The notes: a model not told the origin generated them from the letters alone. Shown: positions 12,574 to 23,539, counted from the stretch's first letter. The stretch: DNA of 64,000 nt from Sabellastarte sp. h YS-2021 (GCA_964017235.1 OZ024927.1:27857160-27921159), one strand, 5' to 3'. Numbers and translations are program-made.

Positions 12574-14295
12574 TTGGGTAGGGTTGCCATGAGCAGTACA
12601 TTTTATACTTAAGTACTCTATGGCCAATACTCTACTCTTTCCTAAGTACTCGTTTTCAATGATGACAAAAACTAAAATTGACCAGTTTACTGAAAAAAAT
12701 TTCTGTAAATTTAATTTCCATTTGTTATCGCTTCTACAGTGAAATTAGACTACAAACCATGGCAGGTGTTTTACAGCACTAAATTATTGTTAAAATGTGA
12801 TACAATCATGAAAAATGCTGCAATATTCATGTTATATCTGAACTGACAGAACTTGATCTACAATATACAATGTCACATGTTAATTTGTTCAATTCACAAA
12901 TTTAACTCAGCTTTAAACTCATTATGGAAAATTTATAGCAGATATAATATTTACTTTAAGAAACGAGGCTACTATGCATATTAATTGGCTCTTCATAACT
13001 TTCCCATCTTATACCAATCTCATTTTTCCATCTCCATCCGATTACCCAACACTCGCCACTCCATTCTCCTACGGTCAGGGAAACATGGTTGTCAAATAGT
13101 TGCATGCTTTATTTAAGACACCTTAAATTTTTCCTGTGCAGGGATTAACTATTGAAAAAAACTGGTTAAATTATACAACTTATATAGGTATATAATTTGG
13201 CTTAAACACCAATTAACTATGACTTAATATTGCCATTATAATCCTTCTCGCTTATGCTGGAAAATTGATATTCATGTTGTCAACTTGTCACTGACCATTT
13301 TTGAGACATAAACTTAGTCCCAGAGTGCAGAGTTCTACAACTATGCCAGCTATGTGCCAACTGTAACTTGACACTGTAACCAGATTATTGTTTAGTCTGA
13401 AATGATACCTTAATGTTAAACAGAATCAAAATACAAACTCAAGTAATCATGTACGATTTAGTCTATTTTCAACAACTTAATTGTTGAGAAAGTTGCCATG
13501 GAAAGAAGTGTTTTCTCAATAGAGTTCACCCGTTAACTTGTTCCTATATCAACAAAAGGGGAACAAAGAGGAACTTAATATCCCACCTCAGGGTAGGACT
13601 CAGGTGCAGAAAAAATTCTTACCACAGGGGAATGAAGGCACCTGTATGCTCGACTCTTACGAGGACACATATTTATAGAACTGAAATATAGGCATTCACT
13701 AAATGCATGAATAAAGCGGTTTTCAATCATATGGTACATATTTTCATAAGCCGATGATAATAGATTTATTTGAAAACAGTTTTCATGTCAACATGGTATG
13801 GTAATTTGCAGCAGTTTTATTAGTTTTTTTTACTTTCTGAACACAAAATGCACAAGGCAAAAGCACTGGTTAGCAGTCAGACAGTTCATGACCATTACTT
13901 TAGTTCACCTATAGACTATATCTACATACCTGAAGTGTATTTGACAGAATATAAGAGACAACTGATCCTACCCAATGGTCAGTAATCCTGTGTGAATACT
14001 GATGTAAATGTGTGGAGCAGTTTCACTGAATTTACATGTGAAGCTATATAGACATATTATACCCAGAGCCAGAAATGTACTGAATCCTAAACTTTCACTT
14101 AACCTGAGGGAAAATACCCAACTGTCTGACACAATCTGTAAATTTCAAAGTTTTTCTCTTTCCCCAGATTTTAGCTTGAGAACAAAACTAGAGGAATGCT
14201 TTTGCTAACAAAAGCGAAGCGTCCCTTAAAGTTTAAAATGCTTTGTGGTTTTAATAAGCATGCTGTAAAGCTAAGAATGCACAAAGCTGCACCGT

Positions 14296-15400
14296 ATGCT
14301 TTCCCAATACCTCTTAATACATTCTGAAGCTATAAAAGCAACAATAAAGGAGATATAAGGCAAAAACTCCAAAGCAGCTATTTATGACCCCAGTTTGGCC
14401 CATAAGGGAGGGTCAGGGGGTAAAACTGACCGGCTATTTAGACTCTCCACATATGCTTTCCCAATACCTCTTAATACATTCTGAAGGTCTAAAAGCAACA
14501 ATAAAGGAGATATAAGTCAAAACTCCAAAGCAACTATTTTATGACCCCAGTTTGACCCATAAAGGGGGGTCGGGGATAAAACTGACCGGCTATTTAGATT
14601 CTCCACATATGCTTTCCCAATACCTCTTAATACATTCTGAAGCTATAAAAGCAACTATAAAGCAGATATAAGGCAAAAACTCCAAAGTAGCTATTTATGA
14701 CCCCAGTTTGGCCCATAAGGGGGGTGTAAAACTGACCGGCTATTTAGACTCTCCACATATTCTTTCTCAATACCTCATAATACATTCTGAAGCTATAAAA
14801 GCAACAATAAAGGAGATATAAGGCAAAAACTCCACAGCAGCTATTTATGACCCCAGTTTGGCCCGTAAGGGGGGGTCGGGGGGTAAAACTGACCGGCTAT
14901 TTAGACTCTCCACATATGCTTTCCCAATACCTCTTAATATATTCTGAAGCTATAAAAGCAACAATAAAGGAGATAAAGGCAAAAACTCAAAATCGGCTAT
15001 TTTATGACCCAAGTTTGACCCATAAGGAGGGGTTGGGGGGTAAAACTGACCGGCTATTTAGACTCTCCATATATGCTTTCCCAATACCTCTTAATACATT
15101 CTGAAGCTATAAAAGCAACAATAAAGGAGATATAAGGCAAAAACTCAAAATCAGCTATTTTATGACCCCAGTTTGACCCATAAGGGGGGGTCGGGGGGTA
15201 AAACTGACCAGCTATTTAGACTCTCCATATATGCTTTCCCAATACCTCTTAATACATTCTGAAGCTATAAAAGCAACAATAAAGGAGATATAAGGCAAAA
15301 ACTCAAAATCAGCTATTTTATGACCCCAGTTTGACCCATAAGGGGGGGCCGTGGGGTAAAACTGACCGGCTATTTAGACTCTCCACATATGGTTTCCTAT
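14296..15400. repeat. 157-bp tandem repeat, about 7 units
   Basis: Each unit runs atgctttcccaatacctctt, tacattctgaagctataaaa, aataaaggagatataaggca, tatgaccccagtttggccca, a G-run, then actgaccggctatttagact. Unit starts fall near 14296, 14451, 14606, 14757, 14912, 15070, 15229 and 15386. It is the core of the family B element. Confidence 0.9.
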
Positions 15401-15629
15401 TACCTCCCAGTACATTTTATAGCTCTAAATGCAATACTTAAGAAGATAATAGGGGGGTTGGCCTAAATTTAAGGCTTTCAGATTGGAAGGTGTCAGAAAA
15501 TCACTCATAAATGAGACATTTTTCAAGGGATTGCTCCCAAAATCTACTCAGCTCGCGTTTTCGATAGTACGAACAGGTGGGTCAAATTATAAGGCTCTGT
15601 AGCAAGTAGTTTTTTCCTGAACTGTGATG

Positions 15630-15650
15630 ACCGGGGGGGGGGGGGGGGTG
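15630..15650 (+). repeat. Poly-G tract
   Basis: An uninterrupted G run of about 18 bases inside the tail of the family B element. Length is likely to vary between individuals and to be unreliable in assembly. Confidence 0.8.
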
Positions 15651-15840
15651 TACTTTGATCATGTGACCTTCATAAAGGTCAAATTTAAGCATGCAGAAAA
15701 ATTTTCCCATGCCTAAGGTATATAACTGCCAAATATGGTTTGAAACCTTCTAATAATAAGGGAGATATTCAAGGGAGACCATAATGCGGCGGCGCGGAAA
15801 CTGAGGCGAAAACAAATAAGTGCCCTTTCAGGGACGCTTA

Positions 15841-16271
15841 ATTATCATAAATCCACTAAGATCAGGCATATTACATAAGAAATAAAAAGATTATGTGTGA
15901 CCTTGTTACTTAAGTATATAAGAAAGTATTTTTTATGACTGGACCCATAAATTATTTTCACCAGTTCAAAAGAGTAAACTCTATATTACAAAAGTAAATA
16001 AAAACATTTGGAACGTTTACAAAATTAGAATTACTACAATCAAATCAAACCAGTACAAGTATATAAAGATTCACCATGGCTACTTGGGCTTTAACACAAA
16101 CACAATCTTCTCTGACAGAAGAGACCATATTTATCAACAACAAACGTTACTGCGACATTCAATAACGAGAAATACATACTTCAAGAATGTAAAAGACCCA
16201 TTTACAAGAAATGTTTATATTAATACGATAATGTGAAGCAGTTCTTGGCAAATGCATGTTATATAGGAACG
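15841..16271 (-). other. Probable 3' untranslated region of UPRT
   Basis: This is the sequence directly downstream of the UPRT stop codon on the minus strand, up to the family B element. It is AT-rich with no open frame of note. I do not see a canonical aataaa signal in the sense orientation in this stretch, so the true transcript end may lie further left, beyond the repeat. Inferred from position only. Confidence 0.4.
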
Positions 16272-16378
16272 TCAGTCTGTCCCAAAATACTTCATACCAA
16301 AGTGGTTGGGCGCAACCACATGCATTTCTGAAGTTAGAATTTTCAGTTTGGGATATTCGTTTATCACAGTTTTTACAC
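16272..16378 (-). CDS. UPRT homologue, terminal coding exon
   Basis: This is the last coding exon of a uracil phosphoribosyltransferase-like protein. It is preceded on the minus strand by a pyrimidine-rich tract ending in an AG acceptor (tttgtttttcag). It opens in phase with the previous exon (G|GT = Gly) and encodes 34 residues beginning VKTVINEYPKLKILTSEM and ending HFGMKYFGTD before a TGA. The ending resembles, from memory, the animal UPRT C-terminus (APTHFGQKYFGTD in human). In bacterial UPRT the equivalent uracil-binding stretch is GDAGDR-FGT. Here, as in vertebrate homologues, the Asp-Ala-Gly-Asp core is not present. The family makes UMP from uracil and PRPP in microbes; enzyme activity of the animal proteins is doubtful. 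Confidence 0.93.
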
Positions 16379-16910
16379 CTGAAAAACAAAAATAAAGGCA
16401 TCTAAAATACTATTAATTAAAATTAACAATTTTTTCATGTACGCTTTTTATCTACCTTTGTATTATGTCTTGTAATTTTAGCATGCAAAATGGATGCTAT
16501 ACAATGAGTTAAATAATTTATTTGGTTATTACTCTGAGCTAATATAAAAAATTAACACACCAAAAGCCATCAGATTGTTTGGAGCTTTGTCAATCTGTAG
16601 TTGGAGGGCTACAGATAAGTTTGAGTAATGTACTTCTCATTTGTTTGAAAGGTGCTCCCCAGTTTAACATCGTTAAATGATGATTACCATAAAATACATA
16701 CATTTCCACTTAGGATTACCATGTTAAATAGTTGGAGAAATCGATGGTCCCCACAAAATACAGGAACACCCAGAGATCATATTTAATGACAGATGCAAAC
16801 ATACATATACTTTCTTCAAAAAAGCAATTAATTGAACATGAGCAATTTCTCTTAATTTATTATTTTCTAGAAAAAAATAATATTGCTTCACATAATGACT
16901 GTGTACTTAC
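16379..16910 (-). other. UPRT last intron (532 bp)
   Basis: Bounded on the minus strand by a gtaagtac donor after 16911 and a tttcag acceptor before 16378. It is AT-rich, with no recognisable repeat or gene. An open frame on the opposite strand ends in it and has no family features. Confidence 0.85.
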
Positions 16911-17009
16911 CACTGGGTGTACAGAAGAGATTGAGTACAATGATATTCTGCCCCTTCACTCCATGCTGAGTCAGCACTTCTAAGGCCTTGATCATAGTGT
17001 TCCCTGTAC
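16911..17009 (-). CDS. UPRT homologue, penultimate coding exon
   Basis: A 99-bp exon with an acceptor after acattatgtttcag on the minus strand and a strong donor (gtaagtac). With the flanking exons' phase it encodes STGNTMIKALEVLTQHGV followed by KGQNIIVLNLFCTPSG. The STGNT loop is the PRPP-binding segment of animal UPRT proteins, and the following helix and strand (IIVLNLF) match the Rossmann-like phosphoribosyltransferase core. Both junctions keep the frame without a stop, which supports a functional host gene rather than a processed copy. Confidence 0.94.
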
Positions 17010-17277
17010 CTGAAACATAATGTCATTTCAATTTCATTTTCATTTTCATCCTGTTATTTAACAGCATGATTGAATACAGTCGCCATACGTGCATCATTTT
17101 CAGGGTCATTGGGGTCTATTACTTGGTAATGATGGTATAGACTCCCCCTACTTTATGCCACCTATTAGTAATTACTAGTACATTTTAATTTTTTTTTTGC
17201 CTATGTTATTTTATAAATGCAAAAATGAAAGAAGTTTGAAAATTTTAATTACTTAAATGTAGCTTTTATAAGCTACA

Positions 17278-17426
17278 AGCTTACCATGTGGGACTTAATG
17301 CTGTTCTCGGGTTGCCACACCCGGGGCCAACGTCTTAGAAAAAAAGACAGTTCTTGTTAGCCACCGGATATACTGGTAGTTGTCGTCACGTGATAACTTC
17401 TGACCAATCGCCCTACTTTCTCGTTG
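17278..17426. repeat. DIRS copy 1 left inverted terminal repeat
   Basis: It starts agcttaccatgtgggactta and ends ccctactttctcgttg. The reverse complement is present at 23303-23451 with no difference that I can see, including a matching run of seven A/T. The two ends are thought to be regenerated together during retrotransposition, so identity suggests a recent insertion. Confidence 0.93.
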
Positions 17427-17486
17427 AAATTTTCTAAAACCTACCTCTCAGCTGTAAACAGCGGGGAGGCAGGGTGGGACTCTTCT

Positions 17487-17590
17487 AAGTCCCACATGGT
17501 AAGCTTGTAGCTTATAAAAGCTACATTTAAGTAATTAAAATTTTCAATTTTATTACGCTACAATAGCTTACCATGTGGGACTTAATGCTG
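17487..17590. repeat. DIRS copy 1 internal complementary region
   Basis: The first part (aagtcccacatggtaagctt onward to 17547) is the reverse complement of the outer left end, 17236-17296. The second part (ttttattacgctacaatagc onward) is the complement of the outer right end, up to about 23470. In DIRS elements this internal copy of both ends templates completion of the termini and formation of the circular intermediate. Confidence 0.9.
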
Positions 17591-17916
17591 AATTCAACCG
17601 CCCGGTGGCGGGATTACAGCTGAGACTGGAAGATATGTGATTTTTTCGAAGATTTTGAATTAATATGTAAAGAATAGTGCCAGAAATACCAGTCTGAGTC
17701 CCATTTACAGTGCCCCGATCCCGAAGATCGGGCCTGTAACGAGCCAAAAACCTAAGTAAAATGAGGGACAGTGCTGAAAACTGTCTAGATGTTTGAATGT
17801 AGGACGGAAGTGCAGCAGTGCTCACTTGAGGTCTAAGGGTCCCTGAGGGCCCTTCACGAGTGACTGACCAACCCAATGGTTGGACATCTCATAAATTTTT
17901 GCCACTTGATATGAGA

Positions 17917-20568
17917 TTAATGACAACTTAATAAGTCCTTAATACAAATTACTTGATAACCAAAAAACAAAAATGACCTTACCCGTAACATCTTGAAGGT
18001 AAAGGAATACCTTGATCCTGGGAGAGACTCCTGAAGACTTGGTTGTAGCGGATGTGGGTCCCCCCCCCCCCCCCCCCCCCCCCCCCTTTTTTCTTTCCGA
18101 GGACAACTGGTCTGAGGGGAAGGATCTAGGACTTGTGCCGCCACTACGGGTCCCAGATACATATTGTTGTCGGTGTCCGACCAAGTAAGGTCTTTTAGGT
18201 AAAAATTTGTAAATGTGTTGTGAGCTTTCCAGTGACAGGCTTGCATGATTTGGTCCACCGATACCCCACCATAAAAGGCCTTAGAGGCCGCGAAGGCCCG
18301 GATGTCATGCGCTTTAACTTGGACCAAGTCCCAGGCTTGTTGGTCTGCTTGTTTGTAACAAAGTAGGATGGTTTGTTTCAACCAGGAAGAGAGAGTAGCA
18401 GGTCTGATGTCTGAGGTATGTCCTTTCTTGAAGGAGATAAAAAGGAGGGAACGAGACCCTCTCAGGTCTTTGGTTCTGTCCAGATAATACCTCAGGGCCC
18501 GTACCGGACACAGGGTCCTGTCTTCTTTAAATTGTCTATCTACAATGGTAGTCAAAGCAGGAATAGTCACCGGAGACACACTTTGAGAACCTTCTCTTGC
18601 TAGTTGGTTTTTGGCTATGAAATCAGAAGAAGGGAACAAGGCAACCTTTTCCCATTGGCCTAGATTAGATACTTTGTTTGCGACCCAGGCATGGATTTCG
18701 CTGCGGCGTTTGCCGGAGGCCAAAGCTAGCAAGAAAGCAGTTTTGAGAGTAAGATGTTTGAGGTCTGTGTCTTTCATGGGCTCAAAGGGTGCTTTTGTGA
18801 GCTCGTTGAGGACAACAGAGAGGTTCCACTTCGGTAAATTTCTGGAACTTTTTGGACGATCCCTGTGAAAACTGGAGAGTAACCTATGAAGGTCTGCATT
18901 ATGTGCAATATGGTGGGCCGTTGGGCCCAAAGTGTCAACGATTGCAGTCCTGTAACCATCAATGGTCGAGGGGCGCCTGTTTAGGTCTTGGTACAGGTAC
19001 ATGAAAAAATCTGAGATTTGTTTCACAGATGGAGTGGAGAAATCCACCGAATTTTCTCTGCACCATTTTTCAAATAGGGCCCACTTTGACTTGTAGATGG
19101 TCCTTGTTGATGACCGCTGAGGAGCAGCAATTCTCTCTGCCACCTCCACAGAGAAGCCTTGTTCTTGGGAGTTGTCCGCTCCTAGACACCAGGCGTGGAG
19201 GTTCAGCTGTTGTGGGTTGTTGTGGAACACATACTTGTGGGACTGTTTGAGTAGGGTCGTTGACAATGGGATTTGTAGTGGGATCTCTGTTGAGAGCTGC
19301 ACTAGGTCCCAAAACCAGGGCATCCCTGGCCAGCCTGGGGCTATTACGATGATCAGGCAATGGCATTGCTTGATCTTTTGGATCACCTTGTGAAGGAGAG
19401 CCGTAGGAAGGTAAGTATAGGCCGTGAGGTTCGTCCAGTTTATGTTTAGAGCATCTATGTCCCAAGCCTTTGGGTCTGGGACAGGAGATACGTACAGTGG
19501 AAGTTTGTGGTTCAGGTGAGTGGCAAATAAGTCTACATGAGGTGTGAACCACTTCTGGCAGATCTGTTTGAACATCTGCGGATGCAGAGACCATTCTGTT
19601 GACTGCACTTGGTTGGACCTGGACCGCAGGTCAGCCATCACATTCAGGCACCCTGGGATGTGCCTGGCTTTCAATGTTATGTGGTAGTGATGGCACCAGG
19701 TCATGATCTTCCACAGGAGAGCACACATCTCTGCTGAGTGAGTTCCTCCTTGTTTGTTGATGTAGGCTACCACTGTTGAGTTGTCTGTCGCAACTAGAAC
19801 TGTTTGGTTCTGGCACTGGTCCTTGAAGTCTCGAAGGGCCAGGGAGACCGCCTTCAATTCTAGGACATTTATGTGTAGCCTTTTTTCCCGATCTGACCAC
19901 AGACCCCTTGTAGAATTTAGATCTAAGTGAGCGCCCCAACCTTTGTTTGAGGCGTCGGTAAGGAGTTGGATACTGTGGTCTTTGGGATGAAGGTCTGCAC
20001 CTTTCATCACATTTGGGGGATTTTGCCACCAATCTAGGTGGGCTGCAATGGCTTCTGTCCAAGGAAGGAGGTTGTCCAGCGACTGAGGATATCTCCAGTG
20101 CTCCTTGAGATGAAACGGAAAGGGCCTCATGTGAAGGCGTCCCTCCGGGACCATTTTCTCCGTTGAGGCTAGCAACACAATTAGCGACATCAAACATCTT
20201 GCAGTCCAAACACGTTTTGACTTGAGGAGTAGGATCAAATCCTGGAGTTTGAGCCATCTCTCTTGAGTGTGTTTTACAAGGGCTGAATTTAGATGGTACT
20301 CGTAGCCCACGAACGAAAACACCTGAGTAGGTTTCAGTTCTGATTTTTCCTGATTTATTATCCACCCAAAGGACTGGGTTAGGTCTACCACCGCCTGAGT
20401 GTTCACTTGGGCTTCCTCCTGAGACTGGGACCTGATCAGCCAGTCGTCCAGGTATTGGTGAATTCTGAGTCCTCTTGAGAGGGCCATTAGTTTCACTTCC
20501 TTTACGATCATTGTAAAGACCTGGGGGGCTGTGGCCAGTCCGAACGGGAGGGAGGTAAACTGGAACAC
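17917..20568 (-). CDS. DIRS copy 1 reverse transcriptase (part), RNase H and tyrosine recombinase
   Basis: A long minus-strand frame. Near its start are LPFGLATAPQVF and HQYLDDWLIRS, the reverse transcriptase thumb-side motifs with the YLDD active site. Next comes RNase H (LTDASNKGWGAHLD, HINVLELKAVSLAL, ATDNSTVVAYINKQGG). Then a conserved DIRS linker follows (VDLFATHLNHKLP, APGWPGMPWFWDLV). The tyrosine recombinase has ALASGKRRSEIHAW with the first catalytic Arg, HDIRAF (His-x-x-Arg), and ACHWKAHNTFTNFYLKD with the nucleophilic Tyr. The recombinase integrates a circular DNA copy. The frame covers most of the element's second half; the element as a whole is judged broken. Confidence 0.9.
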   Translation of the reverse strand: MFQFTSLPFGLATAPQVFTMIVKEVKLMALSRGLRIHQYLDDWLIRSQSQEEAQVNTQAVVDLTQSFGWIINQEKSELKPTQVFSFVGYEYHLNSALVKHTQERWLKLQDLILLLKSKRVWTARCLMSLIVLLASTEKMVPEGRLHMRPFPFHLKEHWRYPQSLDNLLPWTEAIAAHLDWWQNPPNVMKGADLHPKDHSIQLLTDASNKGWGAHLDLNSTRGLWSDREKRLHINVLELKAVSLALRDFKDQCQNQTVLVATDNSTVVAYINKQGGTHSAEMCALLWKIMTWCHHYHITLKARHIPGCLNVMADLRSRSNQVQSTEWSLHPQMFKQICQKWFTPHVDLFATHLNHKLPLYVSPVPDPKAWDIDALNINWTNLTAYTYLPTALLHKVIQKIKQCHCLIIVIAPGWPGMPWFWDLVQLSTEIPLQIPLSTTLLKQSHKYVFHNNPQQLNLHAWCLGADNSQEQGFSVEVAERIAAPQRSSTRTIYKSKWALFEKWCRENSVDFSTPSVKQISDFFMYLYQDLNRRPSTIDGYRTAIVDTLGPTAHHIAHNADLHRLLSSFHRDRPKSSRNLPKWNLSVVLNELTKAPFEPMKDTDLKHLTLKTAFLLALASGKRRSEIHAWVANKVSNLGQWEKVALFPSSDFIAKNQLAREGSQSVSPVTIPALTTIVDRQFKEDRTLCPVRALRYYLDRTKDLRGSRSLLFISFKKGHTSDIRPATLSSWLKQTILLCYKQADQQAWDLVQVKAHDIRAFAASKAFYGGVSVDQIMQACHWKAHNTFTNFYLKDLTWSDTDNNMYLGPVVAAQVLDPSPQTSCPRKEKRGGGGGGGGDPHPLQPSLQESLPGSRYSFTFKMLRVRSFLFFGYQVICIKDLLSCH
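18060..18086. repeat. Poly-C tract (A-then-G purine run on the element's sense strand)
   Basis: Twenty-seven C bases followed by ttttttctttc. On the coding strand this reads as an A-rich run followed by a long G run, shortly after the recombinase Tyr motif. DIRS copy 3 has the same arrangement at 31825-31847. Confidence 0.85.
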
Positions 20569-21175
20569 CTGAGCCTTGTAGCAAAACCTTAGGTATTTCC
20601 TTGAGTTTGGGTGGATGGGGATGTGTAGGTACTAGGAACAGGCGACTGTAAAACCCGAGAGATTTTACATTTTCCACCCTTTCGATTGCGTTCTTTGACA
20701 GGAGAGACTGGATACAAGTGGCCAAGGCTTGGTCTTTTTGCTGGGCCTTAAACTCTGACAGGATCAGAGGAAATCTGACCAAGTTTGGCTTTGAAAGGAA
20801 CGGCAGTACGTAGCCATTGGTGATAATGTTTAACACGTTTTGAGAACATTTGTTTGTTAGCCAGTCTCTCCTGAAAGAACGGAGGCGACCTCCTACTGGT
20901 GGACTGAGTGAGGCTTTGGAGGAGTCATTGGGAATGGGGGTTTCCACGCCCCCTTCCCCTATTGTGGGGTCGAAAACGACCCCTGGAGCCTCTGAAGTTG
21001 GGTTTTCCCCTTCCTGAGGAAAACGATTGGTTACTGCTTTGAGAGGAATTGCCCCCATAGGGGCGTTTCCTGTAGGAGCCTCTTTTCTTGTGGGGACCAC
21101 GAAAGGGCTTATTCTGGTAGGGTGCGAAACCCTGAGAGTCTTTTGAGGTGCCTTTTTTGAGAAGGAAGTCTTCAC
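20569..21175 (-). pseudogene. DIRS copy 1 reverse transcriptase, N-terminal part
   Basis: Minus-strand sequence with VGGRLRSFRRDWLTN, NGYVLPFLSKPNLVRFPL and FYSRLFLVP. These match the start of the reverse transcriptase in DIRS copies 2 and 3 (VGGRLQNFWKIW, GYVLPFKVRPPL, FFNRLFIVPKPN). Part of the broken element. Confidence 0.75.
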
Positions 21176-23146
21176 CTTCCTTCACAAGTTGAGACTCGAA
21201 CAAGGACGGGTCCCAAAAGGACGAGTTCCTAAGTTCTTGACGTCTCGTTTCCCCTAATTGTGGATGTAAGAGAGTCATTTCGGCTTCGCGCCTGAGCAAG
21301 CCGGTATTAGCCATAGAGTATAACTCCCTCTGGAATATATGGGCTAGAGATTTGCTGAGACAGGTGAGGGCCCTGTGTTGAATAAGGACTGTCTTATTCC
21401 AGAAATCCATGTACTCAGCGACTTCCTCATATCCGCTCTTTGCTGCTTTCTCAGGATTGGCACCTTTCTGAATCTGAGACTTAATCTTCTTGACAGTTGA
21501 CTTGATGCTATGTTGACACTTCTCCAGGGAAGCATTGCAAGAAGACGAAGTTTTTGCAAAGGCAGCGGTAAAATTGAGGGTTGAGATATTTTGTCTAGCC
21601 TGATGTTCCAGCTCCTTGAGAACTGGCAGGGGAACTTTGGCTACAGGGGAACCCAGAGGGTTTAGGAGTAATACAGATCTTGGCAAAGTCCGTATTCAAC
21701 TCCTGAATTTTATCCTGAAAAGTGGGCTGTCCCACCCTGTACCACTTAGAAGTGGAAGGAGGAGGCTTGACATATTTGCCCTCAGATAAATTGGCAGCCT
21801 TAAATTTATCAAAGGCGTCCTTGATAACTGAGCTGAGTGGTAGAATAGAGGAAGGACCTCTAGGTCTGAGCTCTTGACGGCCTTTTTCATCGTCCAGACC
21901 CAACACTGAAGTTGAAGACCTAGGCATAGATTCCCTGGGGTCAGGGAGTGAAAAAATACGCCTGAAGGTGTCGACTTCTTCAGCGTATTGTGAGGGCATG
22001 TCAGACAGAGCTACTTCCCTATAATAAGGGGGGTCTGGATCATGTTGTGGAAGGTCTTGATCAGAAGCAGCCCCTGAGGGCTGAGCCCTAGAGGGTTTAG
22101 AAGACCTGTGTCTGGCTGCAGGGGACTGATCTTCCCCTGAAGATGATGACACATATCTGGACCTTGACTTGTGTTTGCTCTTATCAGAGTGCTTTTTAGA
22201 TCTGGAAGAAGGGATCCAAGGTTCGTCGGAATCCTCATCTAGTTGGTCCGAGGCAGATCTCGGATCAACTGGCTGCCTATGGCTATGCTTTTTGTGAGAG
22301 TACGAGACCTCTTTCGGTGGTACTACAGAGGGAGCAACGATCCGAGGTATCTTGGTTGAGTACTAGACGAGGAGGGAGTGCTGGACCGGAGTCCACATCC
22401 ATTGCCTCGGTATGTATATTAGTACTAGATCTCGGAGGGGGTAGGTCCAGATTAACAGCATTATCACTGGATGTACCAGGCTTGGAAGCAGTAAACGAGG
22501 ATTCTACCTCAGTTGTCTTTTTAGAAGCCAACTCCTCTCGAAGTGACTGGAAAGCTTCCAACATGGATGCCTGGAAAGAACCCATTTGTTGCTGTAAATG
22601 GATATTTAAGGAATCACCCAGGGATTTTTCAATATTTTTCTGAATTTTGTTTTGTAAAGCTGTACCTGGGGTGGGTGGGACAGACTTGGCTGGAGTTTTT
22701 AAAGATAAAGAACTGAAGGCAAGGGGCTGAGGACGGGGGGGTGAGGTGAAAAGATTGTCAGCAGCACTCTCGAGGTCTGCATTTGAGCCAGTGAAGGAAT
22801 CCCCGTTGCCTTCGCCCAAAAGATCTAGTTCATCATCTTTGGAACTAGTTTCCGCCTTTTGTTTTTTAAGATAACGTTTCCTGTGCTGAATTTTCTTCAT
22901 CTGTTCATCTGTGAAAGATGTACAGATATCACAGGGAGTTTCGAAGGTGACACAGGGGTCATCTCCCTTGCCAGCCTCCCTACAGGTAGGGCAGTAGTTG
23001 TGTAGGTCGAAACTGAAACAAAAGTGGCGGCATTTCTGAGCTCTCAGTTTGTCTTTATTCGTTTGGTGGAGAGACATTTTAACGCAATAAAAGACGTCTA
23101 ATATAAATTGCCTGTACCGAGGAAAACTCAAAACACGCGAAAGCAA
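20925..23146 (-). pseudogene. DIRS copy 1 ORF1 (Gag-like) region
   Basis: The first element protein, read from the right. Its N-terminus has a Cys/His cluster (CRHFCFSFDLHNYCPTC, then CDICTSFTDEQ) aligned with the ORF1 start of copies 2 and 3. Its far end is Arg-Gly rich (RGSRGRFRPHNRGRGRG), suggesting nucleic-acid binding. The middle is Ser/Pro-rich and poorly conserved. The region spans several frames, with a small number of breaks, so it is called a fossil. Confidence 0.75.
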
Positions 23147-23302
23147 GAAAGATACTTATCCTGTGAAAATAAGAATTTTACAGAATGATCTATGATATAT
23201 ATTAAAAGAAATATCCAAATATTAGCCTCCAACAATAAGTAAAGACTGAGAAATAAATGAAAATGTCTGTATATTTACAAACTGCTACCAGTCAATCATG
23301 GC

Positions 23303-23451
23303 CAACGAGAAAGTAGGGCGATTGGTCAGAAGTTATCACGTGACGACAACTACCAGTATATCCGGTGGCTAACAAGAACTGTCTTTTTTTCTAAGACGTT
23401 GGCCCCGGGTGTGGCAACCCGAGAACAGCATTAAGTCCCACATGGTAAGCT
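23303..23451. repeat. DIRS copy 1 right inverted terminal repeat
   Basis: Reverse complement of 17278-17426. The outer end continues to about 23470 (ctgttgtagcgtaacaaaat) and is represented in the internal complementary region. Confidence 0.93.
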
Positions 23452-23539
23452 GTTGTAGCGTAACAAAATCTATATTTTTCAAACCTCAGATACAGTGTAA
23501 TACATAATTATGTTTAATTTTTAACATCAACATATCTTA

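Larger units (their letters stand above)
6910..14186. other. AT-rich stretch without a supported gene
   Basis: About 7.3 kb with no exon I can defend. Short open frames here are under about 120 residues, lack family motifs and are not flanked by convincing splice sites. It holds two SINE-like segments (below), an aaggtcaaa-type repeat scrap around 8450-8640 with a C-rich run, an ATAC microsatellite near 10980-11000, and a G-rich run at 12541-12573. It lies downstream of the UPRT stop codon, so part could be a long 3' untranslated region or an intergenic spacer. Confidence 0.5.
14187..15840 (+). mobile_element. Helentron-like non-autonomous element, family B
   Basis: The left end actagaggaatgcttttgc and the subterminal aagcgtccc at 14217-14225 match family A's left arm. 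The right end is an imperfect palindrome (aagtgccct ttc agggacgctt) plus a, ending at 15840. The tail preceding it has the same plan as family A: a catgtgacc word, ctgccaaat, then an atgcggcggcg GC-rich stretch. The core, however, is a different 157-bp tandem repeat. Flanking bases again give an A|A junction. No coding capacity is evident. Confidence 0.65.
17236..23470 (-). mobile_element. DIRS1-like tyrosine-recombinase retrotransposon, copy 1
   Basis: About 6.2 kb, read on the minus strand. It has inverted terminal repeats of about 149 bp (17278-17426 and 23303-23451) that look identical by eye. It also has an internal complementary region (17487-17590) that pairs with both outer ends, the arrangement specific to DIRS1-type elements. 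From the right it carries a Cys/His-rich ORF1, reverse transcriptase, RNase H and a tyrosine recombinase. All parts are recognisable, but reading frames appear interrupted by a few breaks, so this copy looks broken though young. It sits within the UPRT intron in the gene's own orientation. Confidence 0.93.

Noticed and set aside
12239-12601. 120-residue minus-strand frame
   Set aside because: Low-complexity start over a G-rich run, no family motif and no splice context.
19631-20568. Second protein in the frame overlapping DIRS copy 1
   Set aside because: Apart from its first part, which is reverse transcriptase, it is an out-of-frame shadow of the RNase H region.
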